DNA of 59,926 nt from Candidatus Thorarchaeota archaeon AB_25 (GTDB lineage Archaea; Asgardarchaeota; Thorarchaeia; Thorarchaeales; Thorarchaeaceae). The notes beneath the pieces were generated by a model. That model searched no databases. It saw nothing but the letters and a program-made list of their open reading frames with translations, and was not told where the DNA came from. Numbering within the stretch: position 1 is the stretch's first letter; each line of letters opens with the position of its first letter. The position numbers were made by a program, and so were the translations under genes. Location of the stretch: the NCBI GenBank assembly GCA_001940705.1, contig MEHG01000003.1:1-59926 (forward strand), read 5' to 3'. Positions 7,297-15,141 of this stretch are shown in pieces.

Positions 7297-8963
7297 GGAC
7301 CTTCAACAATGTAATCGCTGGTCGATATCACAATCGTGATGTTTGTTCGCATCCAGACTCTGATAGAAATTGAGTAGTTAATTGTCTTGAAATATTGACT
7401 ATTGATTCTGAAGGTGATATTATGAATACCTGGTGGTATCCACATGGGAAGTGAAACGGTTTGGGTTGTGCTTGAGTTGACATAACCAGTCAATGCAAAA
7501 GGTGTTATTGCATTATCACAGAATATGGATATTTCAACCAAAGAAACTGATTGATTATTATCATCTAGAACTTCTAAGTTGAATTCCAGGGTTTCGTCAT
7601 AGTATGCGGCTGCAACTGACACATTAGCCTCCAGTGTTCCAGTAACAATCAGACTGATTTGTGGAGTAGTTGTAAACTGATAGTGTTCATTCATGGAAGA
7701 TATATTGACAGTGTGTTGTCCTGCTGAGATGTTATGCCAGATTGGGATTGTAAGGAAACTGGAAATATTTGGCTGAACATCAGATACTAACGAAAACTGC
7801 ATCGCTTCATCTGTGAAGTGTAATTGTATTGATTGATTCCAATCGAGAGTTGGTTCAATGAGGAACTCTATTGTGACATTGTCACCTCTCGTCACATTCC
7901 AGAAGGGTTGAATTGCTGAGAATTGTAATGGGTTGGCTAATACATTCACAACAGTTGTTGTTTCAGCGGTCTGATATTGAGGATTGATTGCTGTGAAATT
8001 GATGTCATAAGATCCCGGACTGATATTGAAAGGAATCATGTTTGAATACTGTCCATTCCCCAAATTTGTCAATGCTCCAGAACCAAAGCTTGTATTCCAT
8101 TGAACTATACTATCACTTACAGGGCTCAAGTCGAGATTTGTGTGTTCAACTATGATTTCAGCCTGTTCGATATGACTTCCATCAGGTGACTGACAATAAA
8201 CTGATCCAGGTGATGAGATTATGGATAGATTTGATGGGGCTGGAAGAACTATGACTTGGAATGAATCTGCAAAAGGATGAAAATCCTCGTTTCCATCACC
8301 GGAAATTGTCAGGTTGTAGAAACCAGGAGGCCCCAATGAATCACTCCAGTTAAGATATATCATACCTTCTGAAGTTGTTGTTATATTCGAAAGTAGCACT
8401 GTTTGTGAGTTTGAGTCTTCGACTTTCAGTATGACAGACTCACCAGAATAAATGACATTGTTGTTATGTATACTAGCAATCTTTAGTGGGAGTGAAGTAT
8501 TCAACCCATATTGTACTGAAAGAGAGGACAAAGGAATGGTGGTGAGGTGTCCTCTGTTGATTGTTATTTCGATGTTATCACCAGCACTTTGAGATACTGT
8601 GTCAAAGATTTCCACGGTGAAAAGAACAAAAGCTTGAACTCCCGTTTCGGTTGGAGAAGTATGATCTGGTAAAATTGTATATGATGAGTTCAAGTAACGA
8701 ACTACAGGAGATGGAGGAATGAAGTATTCATCTGCAAAAGATGGTCCAAGATCAGTCACTACGGCAAATGAAACATAGCACCATCCCTCATCACTAAAGT
8801 CTGCAATAAGTTTCGCAACCATGTCAATGGTTTCTCCAACTTCGTAAACTAATTTGTCTGTTTCAAAGTACTGAAAATCGAAATAGAATGCTGAAACTGG
8901 AATGGCAAGGCATACTATGAGGAGAAGGGAAATGGGGACAAGTGCCGATGTTTTTCGTTTCAC
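7173..8963 (-). CDS. Secreted Ig-like repeat protein, no C-terminal anchor
   Basis: 596 residues. An N-terminal signal peptide (MKRK, then a hydrophobic stretch to about residue 26, ending PVSA) is followed by repeated beta-sandwich-like domains rich in N-x-S/T sequons and in patterns such as 'GxYNLTI' and 'PPGIHNITF'. It resembles the larger protein coded at 12915-14915, which ends in a transmembrane anchor. Here the last 41 residues are instead coded opposite the 3' end of korA and contain no hydrophobic segment. It may be a released surface protein, or a gene that lost its anchor by a frameshift. Function beyond cell-surface or secreted role is unknown. Confidence 0.75.
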   Translation of the reverse strand: MKRKTSALVPISLLLIVCLAIPVSAFYFDFQYFETDKLVYEVGETIDMVAKLIADFSDEGWCYVSFAVVTDLGPSFADEYFIPPSPVVRYLNSSYTILPDHTSPTETGVQAFVLFTVEIFDTVSQSAGDNIEITINRGHLTTIPLSSLSVQYGLNTSLPLKIASIHNNNVIYSGESVILKVEDSNSQTVLLSNITTTSEGMIYLNWSDSLGPPGFYNLTISGDGNEDFHPFADSFQVIVLPAPSNLSIISSPGSVYCQSPDGSHIEQAEIIVEHTNLDLSPVSDSIVQWNTSFGSGALTNLGNGQYSNMIPFNISPGSYDINFTAINPQYQTAETTTVVNVLANPLQFSAIQPFWNVTRGDNVTIEFLIEPTLDWNQSIQLHFTDEAMQFSLVSDVQPNISSFLTIPIWHNISAGQHTVNISSMNEHYQFTTTPQISLIVTGTLEANVSVAAAYYDETLEFNLEVLDDNNQSVSLVEISIFCDNAITPFALTGYVNSSTTQTVSLPMWIPPGIHNITFRINSQYFKTINYSISIRVWMRTNITIVISTSDYIVEGPQDLAISRRISSGSIMSPPPILFKGITSANPSTARLTSLDS

Positions 8964-9085
8964 CTAACTACACCGGAAAATCGTCATTACCTTTCCTAAA
9001 AAACAGCACATGGATTCAACGGCAGGTTTAATTCACAATTACATGCCGTCAACTATAGGCTCTAGCGGATAGAGGTGTATCATCA

Positions 9086-9451
9086 ATGGTAATTAGGCTC
9101 AAGACTGCGGTCATTGACTCAGTTGAAGAAACTGAAACTAGAAGATTAAAGATATTGAAGGTGTCTTCGAAAAGTGATAGCGCCACACTCACATTGGAGC
9201 TACCTGATGCACTATGTGACACATTGAACACCAATGATTCAATCACTGTTGTTATTGATTCAAAGCCGATTACGAAAGGTGAACAAGCGAAGCTTTACGT
9301 TGAAAGCGGTGTTTTCAAGAAACTGGAGAAAAATGGTCTAGAAGTAATTGGATCGGTGGGCGGACTGCGATTGGTCTTCACTCTTGGAAAGGCTACTCCA
9401 AGTCAGAGCAATATCTTCAACTCTGAGAAATTCTTCCTAGCAATTATGTGA
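9086..9451 (+). CDS. RNA polymerase subunit Rpo8/RpoG (Rpb8-like)
   Basis: 121 residues. The pattern fits Rpb8: an N-terminal strand pair (KTAVIDSVEETETRRLKILKV), the segment TLTLELPDAL with NTNDSITVVIDS (compare the strand 'kvkViiSk' of Sulfolobus Rpo8), then a V.GSVGGLRLVF strand at 88-98 matching the (I/Y)SxGGLL motif, and a C-terminal FNSEKFFLAIM that lines up with the end of both Sulfolobus Rpo8 and human RPB8 (DSRVYLLM). The intact C-terminal strand is the strongest clue. A Shine-Dalgarno GAGGTG lies 7 bases before the ATG. It is followed by a hairpin and by a TFB gene, a fitting neighbour. Identification is by eye from pattern. Confidence 0.75.
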   Translation: MVIRLKTAVIDSVEETETRRLKILKVSSKSDSATLTLELPDALCDTLNTNDSITVVIDSKPITKGEQAKLYVESGVFKKLEKNGLEVIGSVGGLRLVFTLGKATPSQSNIFNSEKFFLAIM

Positions 9452-9464
9452 ACCTACATTCATT

Positions 9465-9484
9465 AGTAATCATGCTTGATTACT
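9465..9484 (+). terminator. Hairpin after rpo8
   Basis: AGTAATCA-TGCT-TGATTACT, a perfect 8-bp stem with a 4-base loop, 14 bases after the rpo8 stop. Several genes in the window have such palindromes at their 3' ends. A role in termination or 3'-end stability is an inference. Confidence 0.5.
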
Positions 9485-9625
9485 TTCGGTCATCTCTCTT
9501 TCTGACCAGACCGACAAAGACTGTTCAATACCAGTTATAGTTCACTTAGACAGACTAGTTTTCTCTGTGAGTGTATATTCAGTATCTGAAACTTAGTTAG
9601 GAATGCTTGTACACACTCTAGATGG

Positions 9626-10669
9626 GTGTGGTTTTTGACTGATGGAACATGTGAATCTCGTCTAACGAATTCGAAATCATGTCCTGACTGTAGTGGTTTT
9701 CTTGTCACTAGTCATGGGCATATAGTGTGTGCTGAGTGTGGTTTAGTACTCTCAAGAGAGTATGTCCTACCCACATACCAGATGGGAGAAAGACCCCGTG
9801 GCGATTCTCCTGATGCAAGTATGTATGTATCTTTGGGCAATCGGATGCATATTGTGGATGGCCTTGGTAGTTACATAGGCTTTCACAAGGATAGGTATTT
9901 CCAGGACTCCCAAGGACATGCGCTTTCTGGAAGGATGCAAAAGAAATTCAAACGTCTGAAAACGATATACAGTACCAGAATTAGAATTGGGAAAAATGAG
10001 GCGAAATATAGAGCTCTGCGAACCCTCAATCATGTGTCCAAACTTCTTATGATTAATGAGCAAGTTCGTGATCGAACTGCGTATCTATACAAAAAAGTGG
10101 TGAATGAAACAGCAGGAAAGGTCAGTAACAACATACTACTGATAGCAGTCTGTCTTCTCATGGCTGTAAGGGAGTTCAAAGAAGAGGCTCCAATAACACT
10201 TGATGAGATAGCTGATGTGTTTGAGAAATGCGGGCACCGAGTCAATGTGAGAGCAATTGTGCGGGAAGCACTTAGGCTCAAATCACTTACAGGCCACTCA
10301 CCTGAGATAAGGAAACCAGAGGACTATGTCCCAAGGGTGATTTCTATGTTGATGAATAATCCAAGAGTAGTCGGTAAGGTTCAATCCCGAGGTTGGGAGC
10401 TGAAAGACTTCGAGAATGCTCTCAGAAGCAAGATACTGGAAGTCCTCAAGATGATACCTGCTTCAAAGCGAGGTGGAAGGAATCCATTCATATTCACAGT
10501 TTCAGCGGCCTATGCCAGCGATCGGTTGATAGCTATGCAGTATGGAAGACGAGCAGTTCTAACTCAAAAGCTTGCATCAACTGCAACAAAGGTAGCTGAG
10601 TACAGTATCAGAGATCATTTTGGGATGATGAAGAAAATCATTGAGGTGTCTCATGCAAGCATCCAGTGA
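9626..10669 (+). CDS. tfb: Transcription initiation factor TFB (divergent paralogue)
   Basis: 347 residues. N-terminal zinc ribbon with Cys 19, 22, 35 and 38 (CPDC...CAEC), followed by a linker and two cyclin-like repeats (about 130-230 and 235-335). TFB recruits RNA polymerase to the TBP-promoter complex. The ribbon opens as in TFB (GHIVCAECGLVLS), but the B-finger/linker lacks the usual GPEWR sequence and the cyclin folds are divergent, so it is probably an alternative TFB rather than the main one. The start is a GTG at 9626; a TTG at 9635 would also keep the ribbon. It follows rpo8 by 174 bp. Confidence 0.88.
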   Translation: MWFLTDGTCESRLTNSKSCPDCSGFLVTSHGHIVCAECGLVLSREYVLPTYQMGERPRGDSPDASMYVSLGNRMHIVDGLGSYIGFHKDRYFQDSQGHALSGRMQKKFKRLKTIYSTRIRIGKNEAKYRALRTLNHVSKLLMINEQVRDRTAYLYKKVVNETAGKVSNNILLIAVCLLMAVREFKEEAPITLDEIADVFEKCGHRVNVRAIVREALRLKSLTGHSPEIRKPEDYVPRVISMLMNNPRVVGKVQSRGWELKDFENALRSKILEVLKMIPASKRGGRNPFIFTVSAAYASDRLIAMQYGRRAVLTQKLASTATKVAEYSIRDHFGMMKKIIEVSHASIQ

Positions 10670-10685
10670 TTTGTTGTTCATCTAG

Positions 10686-10704
10686 GAGATTATCTAGTAA
10701 TCTC
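10686..10704 (+). terminator. Hairpin after TFB gene
   Basis: GAGATTA-TCTAG-TAATCTC, a perfect 7-bp stem with a 5-base loop, 16 bases after the TFB stop. It separates this gene from the following secretion ATPase. Confidence 0.45.
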
Positions 10705-10738
10705 TGAATAGTAAGTTGAAAAAGAGGTGACTAGCTAG

Positions 10739-12433
10739 GTGAATTCAGGTATCCATGTAATTCATTGTCCTAGTGGACGCTGTGAGAGATGTCCTCAGAG
10801 AAGTGACCAAGGTTGTGCAAAACTTGGTCATGTCAAAGAATCTGGAGAAGAAAAATCCCAGATATTGCTGATTGAAGCTGAAAGAGGCTTTCTGCACTTC
10901 TGTAAGCCAAGTAGTTTGCTACAATTTGAACCTTCTTGGCGGACAGAGGGGTGGGAAAGCATTTTCATAGGTGTAAACAGCCAGCTGTTTGAAGGATTAG
11001 ATGATATCCTTGCGTTATACAAAGTTGGACCATACCTGTCTATTTTCAAACGGGGCAAGTATAGTCAGGCGAAGTACATTGCTGTTCCTATAGTTAGAAC
11101 ATCTTTAGAGCACTCTCTCATTGATGAGTTGAGTAATGAATCCGTACAGATTGGAGATAAATCATCTTCATTGAGAGAAGGCATTACTCGAAAGCTGAGA
11201 AAAGATATTGAAGATGTTTCGAAACACATTAAGAACCTAATACCTGAGATTAGCGAAACTACAAGAATGAGACTCTCAGAGATTATTGCTCATCGTCGAA
11301 GCGTTCTTGGATCGATGATGCCAATCATTCTTGATGATTTCGTGGAGGAGATTTATCTTGATAGTCCTGGAGTTCCAATATATTTTGATCACCAGAAGCA
11401 TGGTAGATGTGTTGCTACTATTACTTTTCAGGAGTATGAAGTGCCAAGGATTGTCACATTAATCCGTGTTGAGAGTAACCTTCACTTGGATAGAAGTAAT
11501 CCATCTCTCAAGATGGATTTGCGGATTCAAGATGCGTCTTTGCGTTTCTCCGCAAGTATGCCACCACTTAGTCCTGATGGACTACATCTTGAGATACGAC
11601 GAGCTAGAAACAGTCCATTCTCAGTTAGTGATTTAATCGAAAATGGTACAATAACTCTCGAGGGTGCAGCAATCCTACTTTTTGCGGTTTCATGTCGATT
11701 CAATATTACCGTGACAGGAGGTCCTGGATCTGGTAAGACGACACTTCTGAATGCTCTAGACATGACTACTCCAAAACAGTGGAGAAAAATCTACATTGAG
11801 GACGCTATTGAAAGTAGAGTACAGAGAAGACATCACCAAGTCCGGTTCAGAGTGAATCCCATGGATGAACAAGTGATGAAGTTCAGTAAGAGTGATGAAA
11901 TTATCAAATGTCTCCATAGATCACCGGATTATCTTATTCTTGGTGAGATTCAGACTGCAGAGCACAGTAAGGCTTTATTTCAGGCAATCACAGCCGGTCT
12001 CCATACTATTCAGACCTGTCACAGTGAGTCAGCTTCAAGTCTTATTTCCAGATGGAGACTTGGACATGATATTCAGGATGATAATCTTGCGTTAATGGAT
12101 GTCATAGTTACCCTTGAGAAACCGAGACCAGGTGAGTCAAAACGTCGAGTAAGTGAGATCATAGAAATAAGAAGAAAGGAAGTGAATGGCCTGTTGGAGT
12201 TCTCGGGTTTGAATGTAGTTTATGATAGTAATCAGGGAGGAAATGGTAATTGGGCACAGGATGGAGCCTTTATGACCCGTGCACGAAACTTTGGAATTGA
12301 GAGTCATGTTCCAGCATTGGAAAATTTGATTCGGGTCATTCGTCAGGACCCATGTCATCAAAATCTTGAGATACTGAGTGAAACAATGTGGTCCTATGGA
12401 CATCCCTTGAGGTATATTGAGCGAAGATTGTGA
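10739..12433 (+). CDS. Type II/IV secretion-system ATPase (GspE/TadA/ArlI family)
   Basis: 564 residues. The C-terminal two thirds are a secretion or pilus assembly ATPase: Walker A GGPGSGKTTLL near 328-338, Asp box IYIEDAIES, Walker B LILGEIQ, and the His box AGLHTIQTCHSES. Such ATPases power assembly of type IV pili or archaella from the cytoplasmic side. Odd point: the N-terminus carries four cysteines (10, 15, 18, 26: C-x4-C-x2-C-x7-C) that could bind zinc or an iron-sulfur cluster. The pilin-like gene starts 47 bp downstream; no TadC/ArlJ-type membrane platform gene is adjacent. Start is a GTG. Confidence 0.85.
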   Translation: MNSGIHVIHCPSGRCERCPQRSDQGCAKLGHVKESGEEKSQILLIEAERGFLHFCKPSSLLQFEPSWRTEGWESIFIGVNSQLFEGLDDILALYKVGPYLSIFKRGKYSQAKYIAVPIVRTSLEHSLIDELSNESVQIGDKSSSLREGITRKLRKDIEDVSKHIKNLIPEISETTRMRLSEIIAHRRSVLGSMMPIILDDFVEEIYLDSPGVPIYFDHQKHGRCVATITFQEYEVPRIVTLIRVESNLHLDRSNPSLKMDLRIQDASLRFSASMPPLSPDGLHLEIRRARNSPFSVSDLIENGTITLEGAAILLFAVSCRFNITVTGGPGSGKTTLLNALDMTTPKQWRKIYIEDAIESRVQRRHHQVRFRVNPMDEQVMKFSKSDEIIKCLHRSPDYLILGEIQTAEHSKALFQAITAGLHTIQTCHSESASSLISRWRLGHDIQDDNLALMDVIVTLEKPRPGESKRRVSEIIEIRRKEVNGLLEFSGLNVVYDSNQGGNGNWAQDGAFMTRARNFGIESHVPALENLIRVIRQDPCHQNLEILSETMWSYGHPLRYIERRL

Positions 12434-12479
12434 AATGCTTGAGGTTCTTTTTGGGGGCCTTAAAAGGTGTAAGATAAAC

Positions 12480-12710
12480 ATGAGTTCAAGGTGTATGTCT
12501 TTGACAAAGGATGATGGTCTAGTTCGCAATGAGAAAGGTGGACCTTTGGTAGAAGAAAGTTTGCTCCTTGGTCTTGCGGTTGTAACAGTTTCTATTGTAA
12601 TAGCAGTCATCCTTCAGGCTACAGGGTGGGCACAAGATGTTGTAGAAGGATTATTACAGCTCTTACAAGACAGCTGGAGTAGCATAACTCAATTATTCGG
12701 CGCACCGTAG
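12480..12710 (+). CDS. Type IV pilin-like small protein with class III signal peptide
   Basis: 76 residues from the ATG at 12480 (another ATG at 12495). After a short charged leader it reads NEKGGPLVEESLLLGLAVVT: a glycine before the cleavage point, a glutamate at mature position 4 or 5, and a long hydrophobic helix. This is the arrangement of Flp/Tad-type pilins (KGQSLVEYALI-like), processed by a prepilin peptidase. The mature protein would be only about 55 residues. It follows the secretion ATPase and is probably its substrate. Nothing else in it is recognisable. Confidence 0.62.
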   Translation: MSSRCMSLTKDDGLVRNEKGGPLVEESLLLGLAVVTVSIVIAVILQATGWAQDVVEGLLQLLQDSWSSITQLFGAP

Positions 12711-12795
12711 TAGTTGAGTTCTCATTGTGGGGAAAGGCTTATTTGTAGATTTCCAGACGAAGCCTCTCGCGCTCCGGACTGGCATACCTTTCATG

Positions 12796-12901
12796 GCTCC
12801 GGTAGAACATTGTAATTATTTTACGATGATACCGATTGTAGTCCGGCCCAGCATGGGGGGTTCTCGACCCCTCGACCCGGGTTCGAATCCCGGCCGGAGC
12901 A
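12796..12901 (+). tRNA. tRNA-Glu (CTC) with D-arm intron (12806-12836)
   Basis: Exons 12796-12805 and 12837-12901 join to a 75-nt cloverleaf: acceptor GCTCCGG/CCGGAGC, D arm GTGT...GCAT, anticodon stem GGGGG/CCCCT with loop TTCTCGA (anticodon CTC), T arm CCGGG-TTCGAAT-CCCGG, discriminator A and an encoded CCA (12902-12904). The 31-base intron lies between positions 10 and 11. It folds as a bulge-helix-bulge: central helix CGGT (12800-12803) with ACCG (12831-12834), bulges A-G^A and A-T^T, each cut after its second base, and an inner stem closed by a TTATT loop. Confidence 0.92.
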
Positions 12902-12914
12902 CCATCTCTTATTC

Positions 12915-14915
12915 CTAGCCTACGAGATATTTTCTTCGTATAATTGGTACTGCTGTGATTCCAACAGAAGCAATTAGTGCAATTGCTAAACCAGCAATAC
13001 CAACTCCCTCTAGTGACATTACATCAGATGTGGTTATATCGATTAAGAAGGAACCACTAATTGAAATGATTGAGTTTGAGGTTTCTGATTCGTAGTATAG
13101 AACATAGTTGCCGCTTGTGACAGGGACTCTGAGGTGAAGTGTAATTCTACCTCCTTCGATACTTTCAACATCAATATTTTTGTCCATCCAATCAAAGTTC
13201 ACTTGGACTCCTCTTGGCGTTGATCCATTGAGGCATCTAACTGTGAGATGTACTGATAATTCGCGAAGAGGGGTGAGAATCTCATAAAAGTCTAATTCGA
13301 GTCGTATGGGCATTAGACGAGTGACTTGGAGACTATACTCAAACTTGGTTGTTGATTCAAACAGAGTATTGTTTCCATTGTAGACTACGGAAATATTGTA
13401 TTGGTCTTCGATGTGTGGAACTGAAAAGGACAGAGTTGCTTGACCACTAGTATCTGTAATCACTGTAAATCGCAATTCATTATCTATCAAAAGCTGAAGT
13501 GGTTTGAATGAGCAATTTCCGGCCCAGTCGTTCATTTGAATTTCGAACACGACTTCTTGACTTGGTGAAGCGTAGTGTTCAATATTACAATTTACTAGTG
13601 ATATCTCAGGACTAGACCAAGCTGTGAAGGTGTTACTTGAACTTGTGTTCGTTATGAAGGAATTTTCAGTGATTTCGATGTCAAGGATATGAATACCTGG
13701 TGGTCCTTGTAGTTCAAAATGAAAGATGGTGATAGTTTCAGTTGGACTGGAAGACATTGTAAATCTTTGATCAGATGTGGCGTCAAATATTGAGATTAGG
13801 GAATTGGGAATAACACGACCTAATAGATCAGAAATGGTGATTTCGATTTCGACATTTTCACCAATCTCAGCTGATTCAGGCACTCTGATAATTATCTGTG
13901 CAGGACTTGTTACATCAAAAGATGTTTCAAAATAGGATTCAGAGTATCTTTCGGTCCCATTGTAGTGGATTCTCAATGTATGAGACCCTAGCGTGAATCT
14001 TTCGTCGATGTTAACGTGAAGATGAGCAATCCCAGAACTGTTGGAAGTAATGAAAAGTAGAGGCAGAGTATCTAGGAATACTTCGAGTGGTTCGTTTGCC
14101 ATTGAAGTATTTGTTTCGGAGAGTTCAACATACAGGTCTACAAATTCATTGAGTGTGACTTCATTAGGATAGAAACCTTGAGGATTGATAGAAGTTGGTA
14201 TTTTTGATATCTCGACTGTGAATGTAAATTCTGACGTGTCAAAGAAACTAACCAAGTCTTGTTCGTGAACAACTCGGATGTCATTATCTCCTAGTGTAAT
14301 CCATGAGCTATTGCACTCGATTTCAAAATGAATTTCTCCCGAAGAATTAGTTGTGTTTATGGCAAGTGGAGTACTATCTTTGAACACTGTCAAAGCTTCA
14401 TTTGATATTGAGTTATCTGAATCATCAGTCAGATGGACTGTGAAAGACAAAATATCTCCTGGAGCAAGCAAATCGGGAACCTGATTGATTTCAATATTGG
14501 TGGATGATAATACCGTTAGTATTGTCCATTGGTATGAAGGAGCTAACGACAACGATTCATTACCAAAGTATGTTGCATTGATAGTTGTAGATCCAAGGTC
14601 ATGGTTCAAAGGAATATCCCAAGAAATGGATGCAATGCCATTCGTATCTGTCTTGTCTGAGCCAAGCTGTGTATTGGATGTCTGGTCGAAGAAGAATATT
14701 CTCTGGTCTGGTACGGGGTTTCCATAGCTGCCGTTCTGAAGTAGTGTAACCGTGATTGCAATTGTGTCCCCTCGGATGACTACTATTTCACCTTCCGCTG
14801 TAACTGATTCGGTACTGAATGTTGTTAGTGATAACAGAGCTATTAGTACTATCGGGATCCAATATGATTTCCTGATGATGTGTACCCCCTTAGGGAGATT
14901 GTAGGTATGTTCCAT
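12915..14915 (-). CDS. Membrane-anchored Ig-like repeat surface protein
   Basis: About 666 residues from the ATG at 14913-14915. An upstream in-frame extension to 15125 lacks signal features, so I prefer this start: basic KGVHIIRK then a hydrophobic signal segment ending STESVTAEG. The body is five or more beta-sandwich repeats with recurrent patterns such as NSSGxIHF and LGSHTLRIHYNG, and many N-x-S/T sites. The C-terminus has one transmembrane segment (GIAGLAIALIASVGITAVP) followed by RRK, so the bulk faces outside. It is divergent from, and shares an upstream region with, a large membrane ATPase gene. Confidence 0.82.
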   Translation of the reverse strand: MEHTYNLPKGVHIIRKSYWIPIVLIALLSLTTFSTESVTAEGEIVVIRGDTIAITVTLLQNGSYGNPVPDQRIFFFDQTSNTQLGSDKTDTNGIASISWDIPLNHDLGSTTINATYFGNESLSLAPSYQWTILTVLSSTNIEINQVPDLLAPGDILSFTVHLTDDSDNSISNEALTVFKDSTPLAINTTNSSGEIHFEIECNSSWITLGDNDIRVVHEQDLVSFFDTSEFTFTVEISKIPTSINPQGFYPNEVTLNEFVDLYVELSETNTSMANEPLEVFLDTLPLLFITSNSSGIAHLHVNIDERFTLGSHTLRIHYNGTERYSESYFETSFDVTSPAQIIIRVPESAEIGENVEIEITISDLLGRVIPNSLISIFDATSDQRFTMSSSPTETITIFHFELQGPPGIHILDIEITENSFITNTSSSNTFTAWSSPEISLVNCNIEHYASPSQEVVFEIQMNDWAGNCSFKPLQLLIDNELRFTVITDTSGQATLSFSVPHIEDQYNISVVYNGNNTLFESTTKFEYSLQVTRLMPIRLELDFYEILTPLRELSVHLTVRCLNGSTPRGVQVNFDWMDKNIDVESIEGGRITLHLRVPVTSGNYVLYYESETSNSIISISGSFLIDITTSDVMSLEGVGIAGLAIALIASVGITAVPIIRRKYLVG

Positions 14916-15141
14916 GATTTTGTATGGTGTGCAAAATGTATCCAGAAGAGAGGAATAGCATTCACTCTTCTGATATTTCGTCACCAGTTCATCATTCTGT
15001 TTCTGGGTTTTTATTCTCCTATAGAGTGTATATTGTTGTATAGTCTGTTTAGGGGTGTTCATATGCTCAACGAGGGTACGATGGTTCGGTTCCGTAAGCA
15101 GCCATTCTTGGGTTAGAATAAACATGATGAGGATTTCATAG

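Noticed and set aside
12771-12777. Second GCTCCGG as an alternative 5' end of tRNA-Glu
   Set aside because: Following base would be A at position 8, where T is invariant; the copy at 12796 gives the correct T8 and a valid bulge-helix-bulge.
12727-12918. A 63-residue open frame over tRNA-Glu
   Set aside because: It is coded by the tRNA and its intron region. The tRNA fold is better supported.
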